A stretch of DNA of 64,000 nt from Candidatus Opimibacter skivensis. Lineage in GTDB: Bacteria > Bacteroidota > Bacteroidia > Chitinophagales > Saprospiraceae. Shown in pieces: positions 36,705 to 44,739 of this stretch. The position numbers and the translations under genes are program-made. The stretch spans positions 62,001 to 126,000 of the forward strand of contig JADKHH010000004.1 in assembly GCA_016721905.1 (NCBI GenBank), in the 5' to 3' direction. A model generated the notes under the pieces. It was given only the letters and a program-made list of their open reading frames with translations, searched no databases and was not told the DNA's origin. How positions within the stretch are numbered: position 1 is the first letter of the stretch; each line of letters starts with the position of its first letter.

Positions 36705-36900
36705 GACCCTAACTGACTTCGCCTGTCCGGCTATTCGTGCTCAAAAGCAAATTAAATTATCTATAGTTTTCCTCCTTTAATGCCGGTTGTTTCGCATGGG
36801 TCGATTCCGCGCTTTTTCTAAAAGGGATACAAAGAAACCGTTTTTTCTAAAATAAAGGAAATTTCAGGCTTTTATTCATTGATTCTCTGCCTTGAATGAC

Positions 36901-38175
36901 CTATTTGACCACAATAGTGACCCAATCAGCCGGATCAAGGTACCTAACGGCAAGTTCCCTTAATTGGTTCGGGGTGATCTGCTGTATGGTTTCGACCATG
37001 CCTGCAAATGAGGAATCCTCCAGGTGTTCGATTTTCATTGATTTGATATAGTCCAGGGTCGAAAACGGCCCATCTATCTGGGTCATCAGGTGCCCCATCA
37101 GGTAATTGCGGGCCATATCCAGCTCCTCCGCCGGGATCAACTCCTGCTGTAGTTTCCGCATCTCCTGTTGTATCGCCTCGATGACCTTGCTGGTATTGTC
37201 CGTAGCTGTTTCGGTGCTGATATAGAAGCATCCGTCAGCAGCAAATGAATCCACGCTGGAATAGATACCATAGGTCAGCCCCTGGTTTTCACGTATTTCC
37301 ATCATCAGCCGGCTGCCAAAATAGCCTCCAAGGATCGTGTTAAGAACAAATAAACCATCGAAATCAGGATGCGCCTGCGGAAAAAGTCTTCGCCCGATCC
37401 TGATAGCAGCCTGATGTACCTGGGGTCCTTTAAACTCCTGATAACCGGTCTTGCTGTCATCCGGATAAGATCCTAAAACCGCGGAACCATTGATATGATT
37501 GGGGTTCCAGCTACCAATAGTGTTTCGGATGAGTTCTGTCTCTTTGTCGCCAAATGAACCTGAAACGAATACCATTCCTTTTTGAGGAATGATATGCTGT
37601 GCATGGTGATTTCTCAGGTCTTCCGGCGTGATGGCCAGATAATCCTCCGGTACCACGTTCTTTCCATAGGGATGATGAAGCCCGAAGATTGACTCTGTGA
37701 GATGTCGGTAGGCGAGCACTTCGTTCTTCTTCAAATCTATCTTAAGCCGCTCCACTTTGTTATCTGCATATACCTTCAATTCCCCGGGATCAAATGCCGG
37801 AGCGTTGATGACTTCATTGACCACATCGATAAGTTCTGGGAAAAACCTGGTCAGGGTAAGGAGCCTGACCCTGGCCGTATCTACGCCTCCCCTGGTAAAA
37901 AGGGTAGCGCCAAGTGATTCTATTCTCTCGGCGAGTTGGGCTGAAACCATGGTTTGGGTTCCCTCAGACATCAATCCCGCCATAAATTCAGCAACGCTGG
38001 ATTTGCTTTCATAGGTAGCACCCGCCCGAAAGACCACCTCCATGCGCATGACTGGCTCAGATCCTCCTTTCAGCATGTAGAGGGGCATACCATTTGGCAG
38101 CACCTCTGTTTCATACCCCGGAAGAGAGAGTTCCTTTATAACCTTGATGGGGGGAGCTTCAACTGACTTCGACAT
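36901..38175 (-). CDS. M16 peptidase-like protein without the zinc motif
   Basis: About 424 residues (start at ATG 38175; an in-frame ATG at 38193 adds six residues). Two pitrilysin-like domains are seen: the first (RMEVVFRAGATYESKSSVAEFMAGLMSEGT) lacks HxxEH, having SSVAEFMAGL where the zinc ligands should be; the second keeps the R/Y pair (MEIRENQGLTYGIYSSVD). This is the inactive partner of a bacterial M16B heterodimer. The active partner (HxxEH) is not next to it in this window. It may work with a distant gene or have a binding role. No signal peptide is visible. Confidence 0.8.
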   Translation of the reverse strand: MSKSVEAPPIKVIKELSLPGYETEVLPNGMPLYMLKGGSEPVMRMEVVFRAGATYESKSSVAEFMAGLMSEGTQTMVSAQLAERIESLGATLFTRGGVDTARVRLLTLTRFFPELIDVVNEVINAPAFDPGELKVYADNKVERLKIDLKKNEVLAYRHLTESIFGLHHPYGKNVVPEDYLAITPEDLRNHHAQHIIPQKGMVFVSGSFGDKETELIRNTIGSWNPNHINGSAVLGSYPDDSKTGYQEFKGPQVHQAAIRIGRRLFPQAHPDFDGLFVLNTILGGYFGSRLMMEIRENQGLTYGIYSSVDSFAADGCFYISTETATDNTSKVIEAIQQEMRKLQQELIPAEELDMARNYLMGHLMTQIDGPFSTLDYIKSMKIEHLEDSSFAGMVETIQQITPNQLRELAVRYLDPADWVTIVVK

Positions 38176-38328
38176 GGATGCGAAGGTAAGCACTATGGCG
38201 CCGATAGCAGTACATCATTGGTGTAGCCTGAAATTGAGGATTTTGGCTTAAGAAACCAAAAACAGGTTTTTATTCCTGATCTTTTTGCTCAAACGCGATT
38301 TTGTTTCAATCCCTTTTGCCGTTTCTGT

Positions 38329-38336
38329 TAACTTTG
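38329..38336 (+). promoter_or_regulatory. TAnnTTTG box of dnaN
   Basis: TAACTTTG at 38329-38336 is an exact -7 match, about 60 bases before the dnaN ATG at 38396. A TTG is present upstream but not at 19 bases, so the -33 element is unclear. Confidence 0.4.
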
Positions 38337-38395
38337 CCGTTTCTGAAAATCCTGTTCAGGGTATTACCAGATCAGCAATCTAAACAAATCAGTAC

Positions 38396-39505
38396 ATGGA
38401 ATTTAAAGTCTCATCAGGTGAATTGTTGAAACACCTCAATGTCGTGGCCGGAGCCATCCACACAAACCCTGTGTTGGCAATCACGGAGGATTTCCTGGTT
38501 GATATCAAGAAGGGAACCATGACCCTTACCGCTACCAATCTGGAGACGAGCATTTCTACCCGTATGGCTGTGGAAAGCAAGGAAAATGGTTCGGTAGCTA
38601 TTCCCGCTAAAATACTCCTCGAGACCTTAAAGGCCCTGCCTAATCAACTGGTGACTTTTGAAGCAGACCTGGAGCAACGCTCCCTCGTCATCACCACGGA
38701 AACCGGTATGTACAAGATGGCCGTAGATCCGCCAGATGATTTCCCGGCTTTACCTACTTCCAATGATGCTGAAATCATGGTTCCTGTCGAACGCCTGATG
38801 AGTGGTATCAACTACACCATTTTTGCAACTACCTCGGATGAAATGCGCCCCGCCATGACAGGTGTCAATGTGGTTGTTGATTTCAATAAGATCAGTTTTG
38901 TCGCCAGTGACGGCCACAAACTGGTACGCTATCACGCCCTCGGTACCTCTACAGAGCAGACCGGCTCATTTGTGATTCCGAAGAAAGCCATGTCTCTCCT
39001 CAAAGGCGCAACACCGTCTGAAGGAAACGTATACCTGAAGTACAATAAGTCTCACGCGTTTTTCAGGTTTGAAGAAACAGAGGTGATCTGCCGCCTTATC
39101 AACCAGGCTTATCCGGACTTTAATGCAGTCATTCCGGTCAACAACAAAAACGTACTCTATGTGAGCCGCACACATCTGCTGGGCGCACTCCGTCGTATCA
39201 ATATCTTTGCTAACCGCACGACCAACCAGGTCTTCTTTGGATTGGCTGATAATAGTCTGACCATTACCACCAAGGATTTAGATTTCTCCAACGAAGCCAG
39301 CGAACAGTTAAGCTGCGAGTATGAAGGAGATCCAATGGATATCGCCTTCAATGCACGCTTCTTCATCGAACTGCTCAATGCACTCGGCCAGGAAGAAATC
39401 CACATGACGATGTCTGTACCAAGTAAACCCGTCCTGATCTATCCTGACGAGCAATTGGAAAACGAAGAGGTCATGATGCTCATCATGCCAGTGATTATCT
39501 ATTAG
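38396..39505 (+). CDS. dnaN: DNA polymerase III beta subunit (sliding clamp)
   Basis: 369 residues, the usual length, with three repeated clamp domains. Recognised pieces are MEFKVSSGELLKHLNVVAGAIHTNPVLAITEDFLV, AVDPPDDFPALP, NVVVDFNKISFVASDGHKLVRY and the C-terminal MMLIMPVIIY, where the last hydrophobic residues close the ring. The clamp encircles DNA and makes the polymerase processive. It is not next to dnaA or recF here. The TAG stop (39503-39505) overlaps the first base of a long heptamer array. Confidence 0.97.
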   Translation: MEFKVSSGELLKHLNVVAGAIHTNPVLAITEDFLVDIKKGTMTLTATNLETSISTRMAVESKENGSVAIPAKILLETLKALPNQLVTFEADLEQRSLVITTETGMYKMAVDPPDDFPALPTSNDAEIMVPVERLMSGINYTIFATTSDEMRPAMTGVNVVVDFNKISFVASDGHKLVRYHALGTSTEQTGSFVIPKKAMSLLKGATPSEGNVYLKYNKSHAFFRFEETEVICRLINQAYPDFNAVIPVNNKNVLYVSRTHLLGALRRINIFANRTTNQVFFGLADNSLTITTKDLDFSNEASEQLSCEYEGDPMDIAFNARFFIELLNALGQEEIHMTMSVPSKPVLIYPDEQLENEEVMMLIMPVIIY

Positions 39506-39560
39506 TGAGTCGTGAGTCGTGAGTCGTGAGTCGTGAGTTGTGAGTTGTGAGTTGTGAGTA
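39505..39560. repeat. Heptamer array starting at the dnaN stop codon
   Basis: Eight units of 7 bases: GTGAGTC four times, GTGAGTT three times and GTGAGTA once. The first G is the last base of the dnaN TAG. Confidence 0.9.
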
Positions 39561-39571
39561 ATGAAACACCG

Positions 39572-39687
39572 CTTACTGAATACTGCATACTGAATACTGG
39601 TAGCTCATTTCTGATAGCTGATAGCTGACGGCTGATAGCTCAATAGATGAATCCCACTGATAGCTGACGGCTGATAGCTGACAGCTC
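39572..39687. repeat. Heptamer array at the end of the TonB receptor gene
   Basis: Units such as CTTACTG, AATACTG, CATACTG and ATAGCTG/ACGGCTG run with period 7 over 39572-39641 and again over 39660-39687, separated by an irregular 18-base piece. The receptor's stop codon begins at 39692 on the other strand, so the array meets both the dnaN and receptor gene ends. Confidence 0.8.
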
Positions 39688-39691
39688 ACCA

Positions 39692-42304
39692 TCAATTGAT
39701 GAGATATCGAAAATGCACATTGGCCGTCCTGCCGAGCAACTCTGTCTGACTGGTGATATAGACTTCATTGTCACCGCCCCTTGATATTTTACCCAAGTGC
39801 TGCAGGTCACTGATGTTTTGGTTGTTGGTGGCATTGATCAGGGACACACCGATCATCGCGGGCTGTTTAAAGAGCAGGAAAGAAAAATCCAATCCCAGAT
39901 CGAGACTGAAATAAGAAGGTAGATATCGTTGTACAGCGTTAAAGTCCTCCATACCAATTCCATTTCTGCCATCCAGGCGAACCAGGCTGAGGTAGGGTGC
40001 TTTGCTCTTATAGGTTATCAATGTTGATGCCCTGAACTTCCCGAATGAATAGGTGCCTGAGGCCTTCAACTGATGTCGTCGGTCGTCCTGCGGTGTAAAA
40101 TAGGATCCGTTAAATAACATCGCATAGCGCTCTTCTATCTTGCTGAGCGTATACAATACGGAGGCTTCAACTTTTTTCTTTTTATACAATAAGGTAAGAT
40201 CGATACCATAGGTGCGGCCATCACCGGTAAATAAGCTGTAAAAATCATCGGATCCCTGGTTTCCATGCGATGGATCAGGATTGAGCGGTCTGACACGTGC
40301 CAGGCCATCCGACTTTTTATAGTATAGTTCTGCATCAAAACTCAGGAATGCAGCATTGTACCCGGCGCCAATCATATACTTATCTGATTTCAATACAGGA
40401 AAGTCATCTTCCGGATCGCTAAGCACCAGATAAGTTAATTCTCTGCCAAACCGATCCTCAACCGTCAATGTCCTGACCGTTTGCAGGTTCTTTGAATACG
40501 AAGCTCTCAGGCTATACTGATCAGTGATGCTGTAATGTAAGCGAAGGTTAGGTAACGCATAAACATTACCCGTACTCTTGAGATATGTAAATCTGCTGCC
40601 GATCGCCCAGTTGAGTTTATGCCCTGCGTTCCCGGAAATCTCTCCAAAGGTGCTGGCCTCTACTTCGTCCTGAACCTGTGTCAGGTAAGGAGCATTGTTT
40701 TCCTTTGCGTTGAAATCAACTGTGTGTTTTTGAAAGTCAACACCGCCTGTTATCGTCGTCTGCAAATCGGTTTTGTATTCAACAAATCCTTTCACACCTG
40801 TCGACACCAGGTTGCTTTGTTGAAATCCTGAATTTTCATTGATTTGAATATCGCCAAAACGTTCCTGTTCGATCAGAGATGCATAATTGACCTCTTTATC
40901 AAACATGGAATGAAAGGCGCTGATGTGCAATGATGTCTTGAGATCCAAAGGTGTCTCCAATGCGGCCGATATCCCTCTGTTTTTCCAGATATCGGTGCTT
41001 GAGAACGTTTGGTTCACGGCGATCAATTCATGGTGCTGTGCTTCTATTTCAAAATCAGAATTGGTGGTGTTGTCTACCTGGTCGCGGCTTTCAAAAAAAT
41101 TAAAGCTGAGTGCGCTTTCTTTTCCCGGTTTGACGACCAGGCCCAGGTTGATATCATAAAAGTCGGAGGTTGGTGCCTGGCTGGTAGTCCATTCGTTTTC
41201 ACCATTATATTTTCCAGGGAGTCTGAAATTGCTAGAGGTACTGTCACTAAGTGCTTCGTTTAGTATACCAGTATGAGAAAGTCTTCCTCCTGCAAGCAAG
41301 TATATATCCGGTGCAAGTTTCACCTCGGTGGTCAGCGCTGTTTGCAATAAATCTGTATCCAGGATTAGTTTTGATTTAGGTGTCTCTCTTTTGGACTGCG
41401 CATCGATCATGCCATCGATGCGCCCACCGTATTCAATCGGCAGATTATTTTTATAGACATCTACGGATGAAAAATACTGGCCGTTGAATGGACTGAAAAT
41501 ATTGTAGAAATGGTATGGATCATAGACCGGTATCTCATCCATGATGATGAGGGAATTACCGGCATCCGTCCCACGTATACGAATGCCTCTGTCGGAAGAA
41601 AAGTGTGTATAGGATGTCAGATTGGTTAACAATCGTTCCGCATTCCAGGTCAGCAGTTGGGTTTCGGAAATAAACTGGTACCCATCCAGATCCGTAGATT
41701 GCTCATCATAATCCTGTCCCATGAGTCTATAAGGGACAATCACGATCACTTCCTTCAATGGAACCTCGCTGATTTCCAGTTTTACATTTAGGCTTCCCTG
41801 CAATGTTTTGTGCACTGACATGGTTTTGGGTTTGAAACCCAGATAACTCATGGTGACATTTCCTGACGTATCGCGCAATGGAAGGATGAAGCGGCCGTTT
41901 TCATCTGTGTTGCATCCGGTATTTGATTTGTGTGCCACGACCGTTGCATACGGCAAGGGCTCTCCGGTCTTTGCATCGGTGATGGTGCCGACTAATACAG
42001 CGAGCATCTGGTTTTCGTCCAGCGGGTCTTCGCGTCGCAACATCAGTTTGTTTCCATCCACGATCTGGTAGGTGATCCCGGAATGGTTGAGCAGGCGGTA
42101 CAACAATTCCTGTATGGAAGAAATCTCTGATCCAACATTTCGGATGGAGTCGAGTGTGGGGACCAGTTCGGGAGCAATCGCGACATCTACTTTGTACTGT
42201 CCGGCTATCCTGTCTATAAACGAATCAAACCCTGCACTCTGCCCAAAGGAAAAATGCGGTCCGGTAAGGAGCAGAATGGCCATTCCGGCGCGGAATAGAT
42301 GCAT
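39692..42304 (-). CDS. TonB-dependent receptor with STN signalling domain (FecA-like)
   Basis: 870 residues. A signal peptide (ending SFGQ) precedes an STN domain (about 22-92; FDSFIDRIAGQYKVDVAI, LLNHSGITYQIVDGNKLMLRRED), then a carboxypeptidase-regulatory-like beta domain (105-185; GTITDAKTGEPLPYATVVAH), a plug (about 195-330; LITGRTDAGNSLIIMDEIPVYD-like segment RIRGTDAGNSLIIMDEIP) and a large barrel to the C-terminal strand FHFRYLIN-like end. It imports a ligand across the outer membrane, energised by ExbB/D and TonB, and the STN domain signals to FecR. The gene is last in a four-gene unit; six bases separate it from FecR. Confidence 0.9.
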   Translation of the reverse strand: MHLFRAGMAILLLTGPHFSFGQSAGFDSFIDRIAGQYKVDVAIAPELVPTLDSIRNVGSEISSIQELLYRLLNHSGITYQIVDGNKLMLRREDPLDENQMLAVLVGTITDAKTGEPLPYATVVAHKSNTGCNTDENGRFILPLRDTSGNVTMSYLGFKPKTMSVHKTLQGSLNVKLEISEVPLKEVIVIVPYRLMGQDYDEQSTDLDGYQFISETQLLTWNAERLLTNLTSYTHFSSDRGIRIRGTDAGNSLIIMDEIPVYDPYHFYNIFSPFNGQYFSSVDVYKNNLPIEYGGRIDGMIDAQSKRETPKSKLILDTDLLQTALTTEVKLAPDIYLLAGGRLSHTGILNEALSDSTSSNFRLPGKYNGENEWTTSQAPTSDFYDINLGLVVKPGKESALSFNFFESRDQVDNTTNSDFEIEAQHHELIAVNQTFSSTDIWKNRGISAALETPLDLKTSLHISAFHSMFDKEVNYASLIEQERFGDIQINENSGFQQSNLVSTGVKGFVEYKTDLQTTITGGVDFQKHTVDFNAKENNAPYLTQVQDEVEASTFGEISGNAGHKLNWAIGSRFTYLKSTGNVYALPNLRLHYSITDQYSLRASYSKNLQTVRTLTVEDRFGRELTYLVLSDPEDDFPVLKSDKYMIGAGYNAAFLSFDAELYYKKSDGLARVRPLNPDPSHGNQGSDDFYSLFTGDGRTYGIDLTLLYKKKKVEASVLYTLSKIEERYAMLFNGSYFTPQDDRRHQLKASGTYSFGKFRASTLITYKSKAPYLSLVRLDGRNGIGMEDFNAVQRYLPSYFSLDLGLDFSFLLFKQPAMIGVSLINATNNQNISDLQHLGKISRGGDNEVYITSQTELLGRTANVHFRYLIN

Positions 42305-42310
42305 AGAGGA

Positions 42311-43285
42311 TTATCGCGATATAGTAACTGTCTTTCCTTTAGTTGATGATTTGAGATGTAGTGGCCAGGTGATCAGGTAAAGTGCACTGTCCAGATCGCC
42401 GGATTCAAACAATCCTGTGTATTTCAGATCCTCGAGTCCTGGTTCGAGTTTGACGTTGATGTCATATTGTCGTTCGAGTTCATCGATGACATCTGACAAT
42501 GGTTGGCTTTCATAACTAAATTTACCTTCCATCCATTCCGGTGTTGCTGCGATCACCTCAAAGGTGGAGCGGTTGAGTTTCTTCTCTGATTTATTCCTGG
42601 TGGCACTTTCACCTGCTGTGATGATCTGCTGTTCTTTTGACGATGATTCAACTTTTACTTTTCCGGTATAACACGCGACTTCAAAACGACCATCTCTGGA
42701 GATTAAATTAAAACTTGTCCCAAGTACTGTCACGGTTCCGTAATCGGTGTGGACTGTAAATGTGCTGCCCTTTTGTACTTTGAAAAAAGCTTCTCCTTCA
42801 AGGTACAGTTCACGATCCTGATTAAAACTTTTATCACGATAAGTGATAGAAGACTTCGCATTGAGTGTTACGGCACTTGCTTCGGGCAATACAACCTCTT
42901 TCTTTTCACCAGCCTTGGCCATTAATTTCTCAGATGCCGTCAGGTTGCTGATCCATACAAAGAGGGCGAGGGTTGCTGCTGCTGCAAGGCCCCATGTCCA
43001 TAGTGGTTTCAGGTGTTTCTTTGGCCGCTGTTGTGTGCCGGATTGGATGCTCTCATGTATTCTGCCCCACAATTCGGCCTTACCGGATGGGGACAAATCA
43101 CCTATAGCAGATCCGGTCAGCGACAAAACAATCTTGCGCGCTTCTTCTACTGTGATTTGTTTTTCTGCATGGCGGGCAACCCAGTTTCTCCATTCCGCAT
43201 CCCCCTCTCCATGACGAACCCACCGGATGAAGGAATCTTCACCGGCAAGGGTTATGGAGGTATAGGATGTGAAATGTTCGTTCAT
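42311..43285 (-). CDS. FecR-type anti-sigma/sigma regulator
   Basis: 324 residues. An N-terminal cytoplasmic part contacts the sigma factor, a TM helix follows (LWTWGLAAAATLALFVWISNL), and the periplasmic FecR domain (VVLPEASAVTLNAKSSITYRD, LYLEGEAFFKVQKGSTFTVHT, GTVTVLGTSFNL, YTGKVKVES) is followed by a DUF4974-like end (LSDVIDELERQYDINVKLE). It receives the state of the STN domain of the receptor and controls the ECF sigma factor. Close spacing on both sides (12 and 6 bases) supports operon structure. Confidence 0.92.
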   Translation of the reverse strand: MNEHFTSYTSITLAGEDSFIRWVRHGEGDAEWRNWVARHAEKQITVEEARKIVLSLTGSAIGDLSPSGKAELWGRIHESIQSGTQQRPKKHLKPLWTWGLAAAATLALFVWISNLTASEKLMAKAGEKKEVVLPEASAVTLNAKSSITYRDKSFNQDRELYLEGEAFFKVQKGSTFTVHTDYGTVTVLGTSFNLISRDGRFEVACYTGKVKVESSSKEQQIITAGESATRNKSEKKLNRSTFEVIAATPEWMEGKFSYESQPLSDVIDELERQYDINVKLEPGLEDLKYTGLFESGDLDSALYLITWPLHLKSSTKGKTVTISR

Positions 43286-43297
43286 TGTTGCTTATAA

Positions 43298-43777
43298 CTA
43301 AAAGGTAAATAATTCATCCAGCAAATCTTCGCGTGTTGCTGTGGTGTAATTGATATTGCATAGTCCGGTCCCGCTGGTCATCATACTCACACAGTTTCCC
43401 TGTATATCTGAATCATCGATGTGACCTCTCTTGAGCGCACAATGTCCCAGTTCATGAAACACCAGGAATTCGCGTTCGAGTTCATCAGCGTCATCCCAGT
43501 AAAACTTGTCGACGATCACCACATTCGGTTCTTCCTCGGTGTGGCCGCACTGCCCGATCACATTCGGTGTAGAGATGACACGGATGTCTCCGGAAATCAT
43601 CATTTCTTTATAATCAATGACCACATTCCGAAGAGCAGCTTCTGAAGCAAACCGATCAAAATACTCCTGGAGCGGTACATCGATGAGATACTGAGGCTCT
43701 TCGTCTTTGACACAGGATCCATTGATCAATAAGGAGGCTGTCAAAAGGATAGCTACGAGATTTCTGCTTTTTATCAT
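43298..43777 (-). CDS. Lipoprotein with HExxH metallopeptidase motif
   Basis: 159 residues. A lipoprotein signal peptide ends in INGSC. A single zinc-binding pattern (EFLVFHELGHCALKRGH) matches HExxH with a further His six residues after the second one, and a second Asp/Glu-rich region (KFYWDDADELEREF) lies in front. I cannot assign a peptidase family. It lies between the sigma factor and FecR genes, an unusual place, so it might process FecR or the receptor, or be a target cargo. The Cys-rich ending (CVSMMTSGTGLCNINYTT) may form a disulfide. Confidence 0.65.
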   Translation of the reverse strand: MIKSRNLVAILLTASLLINGSCVKDEEPQYLIDVPLQEYFDRFASEAALRNVVIDYKEMMISGDIRVISTPNVIGQCGHTEEEPNVVIVDKFYWDDADELEREFLVFHELGHCALKRGHIDDSDIQGNCVSMMTSGTGLCNINYTTATREDLLDELFTF

Positions 43778-43898
43778 TTTTCTTTCAGTCTACAGTTTGT
43801 AATCGTTGATAGCAAGCCGGTCTTCATTGTTTTTATCCCTTCTCTCACATTAAAAAGAGAGCCTTTGCCATAAAGAGCCTTTGGCCTTGCTTTTGTAC

Positions 43899-44465
43899 TC
43901 ATATCCATAACATTAAAAAGATGAAAATCGTTATCCATTCCTTTCTCAAGGCTGCAAGAGCCCTGGTGACCAGGTTTCTGGCGGACTGGTAGTTGAGGTC
44001 CATGACTCGGGCTATTTCCTCGTATTCCATCTGTTGAAAATACTTCATGTGGATGATTTCCCGCTGGCGGTCGCTGATCCGGGCCATGGCGTGTTCCATT
44101 TTATGCCGTTGCTCCTCTTCTTCTTCCGATAGCATCCATTGTACTTCGTGGTCGGTCGTGATCCGGTCATCCAGGTGTCCGTCCTCAAGGGGAATAGTCT
44201 CCAGGTTGCTTTTGGGGCCTTTATCAAAAATCCTGCGTCGCATCGAAACCATCAGATATGCTTTGCCGGAAGTTGGTATAGTTAGCCCACTTCGGTTATT
44301 CCAGAAGGAAAGGAACATATCGTGGATCGCGTCTTTGACCTTATCCTCATCATGGCACAACACTATACCATACTTGAACAACCCACTGATGTGTAGGTTG
44401 TACAGCTCCTGCAGGGCCTTTATGTCCCCTGACTTTAGGTTTTCCCAGTGTTTTGTTTCCTCCAT
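43899..44465 (-). CDS. ECF sigma factor (FecI-like, sigma-70 family)
   Basis: 188 residues. Region 2 (LFKYGIVLCHDEDKVKDAIHDMFLSFWNN) binds RNA polymerase and the -10 region; region 4 (MARISDRQREIIHMKYFQQMEYEEIARVMDLNYQSARNLVTRALAALRKEW) binds the -35 region. The spacing between them is the short one of ECF sigmas. It starts the sigma-peptidase-FecR-receptor unit, so it most likely drives transcription of the receptor and related genes when signalled. Promoters recognised cannot be read from this window. Confidence 0.93.
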   Translation of the reverse strand: MEETKHWENLKSGDIKALQELYNLHISGLFKYGIVLCHDEDKVKDAIHDMFLSFWNNRSGLTIPTSGKAYLMVSMRRRIFDKGPKSNLETIPLEDGHLDDRITTDHEVQWMLSEEEEEQRHKMEHAMARISDRQREIIHMKYFQQMEYEEIARVMDLNYQSARNLVTRALAALRKEWITIFIFLMLWI

Positions 44466-44670
44466 GAAGGCTTTATGTCTGGCTTACCTGGTGTTTAGTG
44501 CTTTGGTTGTTCATCTCCCTTTCTGCCAGTTGGAAAAGATAACGAAGTGGTTCATATCTCTTGTATATGTCAATCGTCCGCCGTTTTACCTTTCAGCCGA
44601 TTCGGTAAAGATAGGGCGGATAATATCCTTAGACCTTGATTGCATGTGGTGGTTTAAAAGTAGGGTGGAA

Positions 44671-44710
44671 CGGCAGAACGGCGGAAGGGCAGAAGGGCAG
44701 AAGGGCTTTT
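44671..44710. repeat. Short octamer array between sigma factor and cyclase genes
   Basis: Four units of CGGCAGAA/GGGCAGAA kind with period 8 and then GGGCTTTT. It differs from the other arrays by one base in period, and lies in the 275-base gap between divergent/tandem genes 44465 and 44740. Confidence 0.7.
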
Positions 44711-44739
44711 GTGGAAGGGTTCAAAATTTTGAACCCTAA

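Noticed and set aside
36199..36780. 193-residue forward frame
   Set aside because: Entirely inside mreB on the other strand; mreB is strongly supported.
44047..44739. 230-residue forward frame
   Set aside because: Overlaps the ECF sigma gene, which is supported by both conserved regions.
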